A DNA stretch of 15,639 nt from an uncultured Ruminococcus sp. (GTDB lineage Bacteria > Bacillota > Clostridia > Oscillospirales > Ruminococcaceae), in assembly GCA_946612185.1 (NCBI GenBank), contig CAMOEP010000019.1:1-15639 (forward strand), given 5' to 3'. A program made the position numbers and the translations under genes. A model generated the notes under the pieces. That model ran no database searches. It was not told the DNA's origin and was given only the letters and a program-made list of their open reading frames with translations. The first letter of the stretch is position 1. Every line of letters starts with the position of its first letter. Of the stretch, positions 14,840 to 15,639 are shown piece after piece.

Positions 14840-15639
14840 TCAGCCAATACCCACCTTATTGCCGCTTTCGCCTATGAATACGATCTTACCGCTTGCGGGG
14901 AATGTGATAGTGCTGCCGTAGTCTTTCATATAGCTTGAATAGACCATATGGTCGAACCTGTCGTAAACATAGACGGCTGCCTTTTCGGGGATATCGAGGG
15001 TAACGGACTTTCCGCCCATCTCTCCTATATTATACCACTTTGCTCTGTCAGTTTCAAGAGCAATTTCGCAAGTATCCGCCGGAATGTCGGAAATAGCGTC
15101 CTCGCTTATCATTGTTACGCTTTTGTCGGAGGAGCGCAGGAATTCGCAGCCGTTTTCGGAGAACACTTCAAAGTCGTACATATCACGTCCTGCTTCGCCG
15201 GGTATCATCACAAACGCCTCTGCATGACTGTCGTCAGTAAAGCGGACTGTTTTGTTAAGTCCCTGTATTTTTGCACAGCCGCTTGTTTCTGCCGGGACAG
15301 TCAGCTTCATGGCGGGCTGCACATTATAAAAGCAGTTGGAGTACTTCGGGGACGTGATGTAGTACTTCCTGCCGTTTCGCATCTCCCACGCCTTTTGAAC
15401 GTTTGCGCCTGTTTCAAAATTTCCCACTCTCTGCATTGAGTAAGAAGCTGAATTATACCAGCCGAAATTGTTTACATACTTATCGCTGGATTCGCATATG
15501 TAGGTATTGCCGTCCATTTCGGTGAATGTGAGCAATTCCTGGTTACCTGCCTGCATGAAGCTGTCGGAATCCGGCTCGCCCTCCATAAGCACGAAGCTGT
15601 CGGCGGAAGTATACATATACCGCTTTGTCTTGGGGTTTT
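14840..15639 (-). CDS. C-terminal part of an unrecognised, probably extracytoplasmic protein, 5' truncated by window
   Basis: The frame is open to the window end, so the start is missing; at least 266 residues are visible. I do not recognise the family. The sequence is beta-strand rich with many Tyr, Asn and Ser residues, has short blocks such as NNFGWYNSASYSMQRVG, RKYYITSPKY and a closing ITFPASGKIVFIGESGNKVGIG, and lacks membrane helices in the visible part. The end resembles the C-terminal strand region of some serine-hydrolase or beta-lactamase-like exported proteins of Clostridia; this is a weak impression, not an assignment. No catalytic motif can be placed. It lies 13 bp upstream of the response regulator on the same strand and probably belongs to that operon, perhaps as a sensed or regulated surface protein. 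Confidence 0.6.
   Translation of the reverse strand, partial: NPKTKRYMYTSADSFVLMEGEPDSDSFMQAGNQELLTFTEMDGNTYICESSDKYVNNFGWYNSASYSMQRVGNFETGANVQKAWEMRNGRKYYITSPKYSNCFYNVQPAMKLTVPAETSGCAKIQGLNKTVRFTDDSHAEAFVMIPGEAGRDMYDFEVFSENGCEFLRSSDKSVTMISEDAISDIPADTCEIALETDRAKWYNIGEMGGKSVTLDIPEKAAVYVYDRFDHMVYSSYMKDYGSTITFPASGKIVFIGESGNKVGIG

Noticed and set aside
14203..14877. 224-residue plus-strand frame opposite the response regulator
   Set aside because: Antisense to a regulator with all conserved residues; a shadow frame.

Overview
The window most likely comes from a Ruminococcus-type rumen or gut Firmicute, close to R. flavefaciens or R. albus. The main reason is a secreted GH44 glucanase with a C-terminal dockerin, the signature of a cellulosome. 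Strong AGGAGG-type ribosome binding sites, sigma-A-like promoters and mostly Firmicute-type gene families agree. Species cannot be fixed from the sequence alone. No rRNA, tRNA, CRISPR array, transposase or phage gene was seen. Two genes are cut by the window edges.

Layout. (1) 2-619 (+): C-terminal end of a protein finishing in a ricin-type lectin domain. It converges on thiE-thiD (2131-666, -), a two-gene thiamine salvage/synthesis unit with an ATGA overlap, and the two share a bidirectional terminator. (2) 4774-2438 (-): the GH44 / carbohydrate-binding / dockerin enzyme. Its start lies 19 bp after an XRE-type regulator (5633-4794, -), so the two look co-transcribed from one or both of two very good tandem promoters (5718-5746 and 5807-5835). 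(3) 5838-6160: a non-coding, largely palindromic element of about 320 bp between this unit and the next. It carries a perfect 22-bp terminal inverted repeat, a perfect 17-bp and a perfect 12-bp internal stem, a 40-bp tandem duplication and four small AAGCTG/CAGCTT-type hairpins. It is the least explained feature here. (4) 6329-9830 (+): an ABC ATPase and a large FtsX-type permease with its own promoter and a bidirectional terminator. (5) 11235-9882 (-): aldo/keto reductase plus a stand-alone TfoX N-terminal domain protein. Divergent from these, 11447-12825 (+) encodes a TetR regulator and a carboxymuconolactone-decarboxylase/cupin fusion. Two near-identical palindromes at the TetR promoter suggest autoregulation. 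(6) 15639-12863 (-): C-terminal part of an unrecognised, probably extracytoplasmic protein, then an OmpR-type response regulator and a sensor kinase, tightly packed and probably one operon.

Taken together, the window is a patchwork of small self-regulated units: polysaccharide attack with its regulator, cofactor supply, an export or envelope ABC system, a redox/electrophile-type stress pair and a two-component system. No single new multi-gene system is obvious. The most unusual elements are the palindromic element with its compensated hairpin changes, the regulator-GH44 pair with duplicated promoter/operator sequence, and the paired TetR operators.
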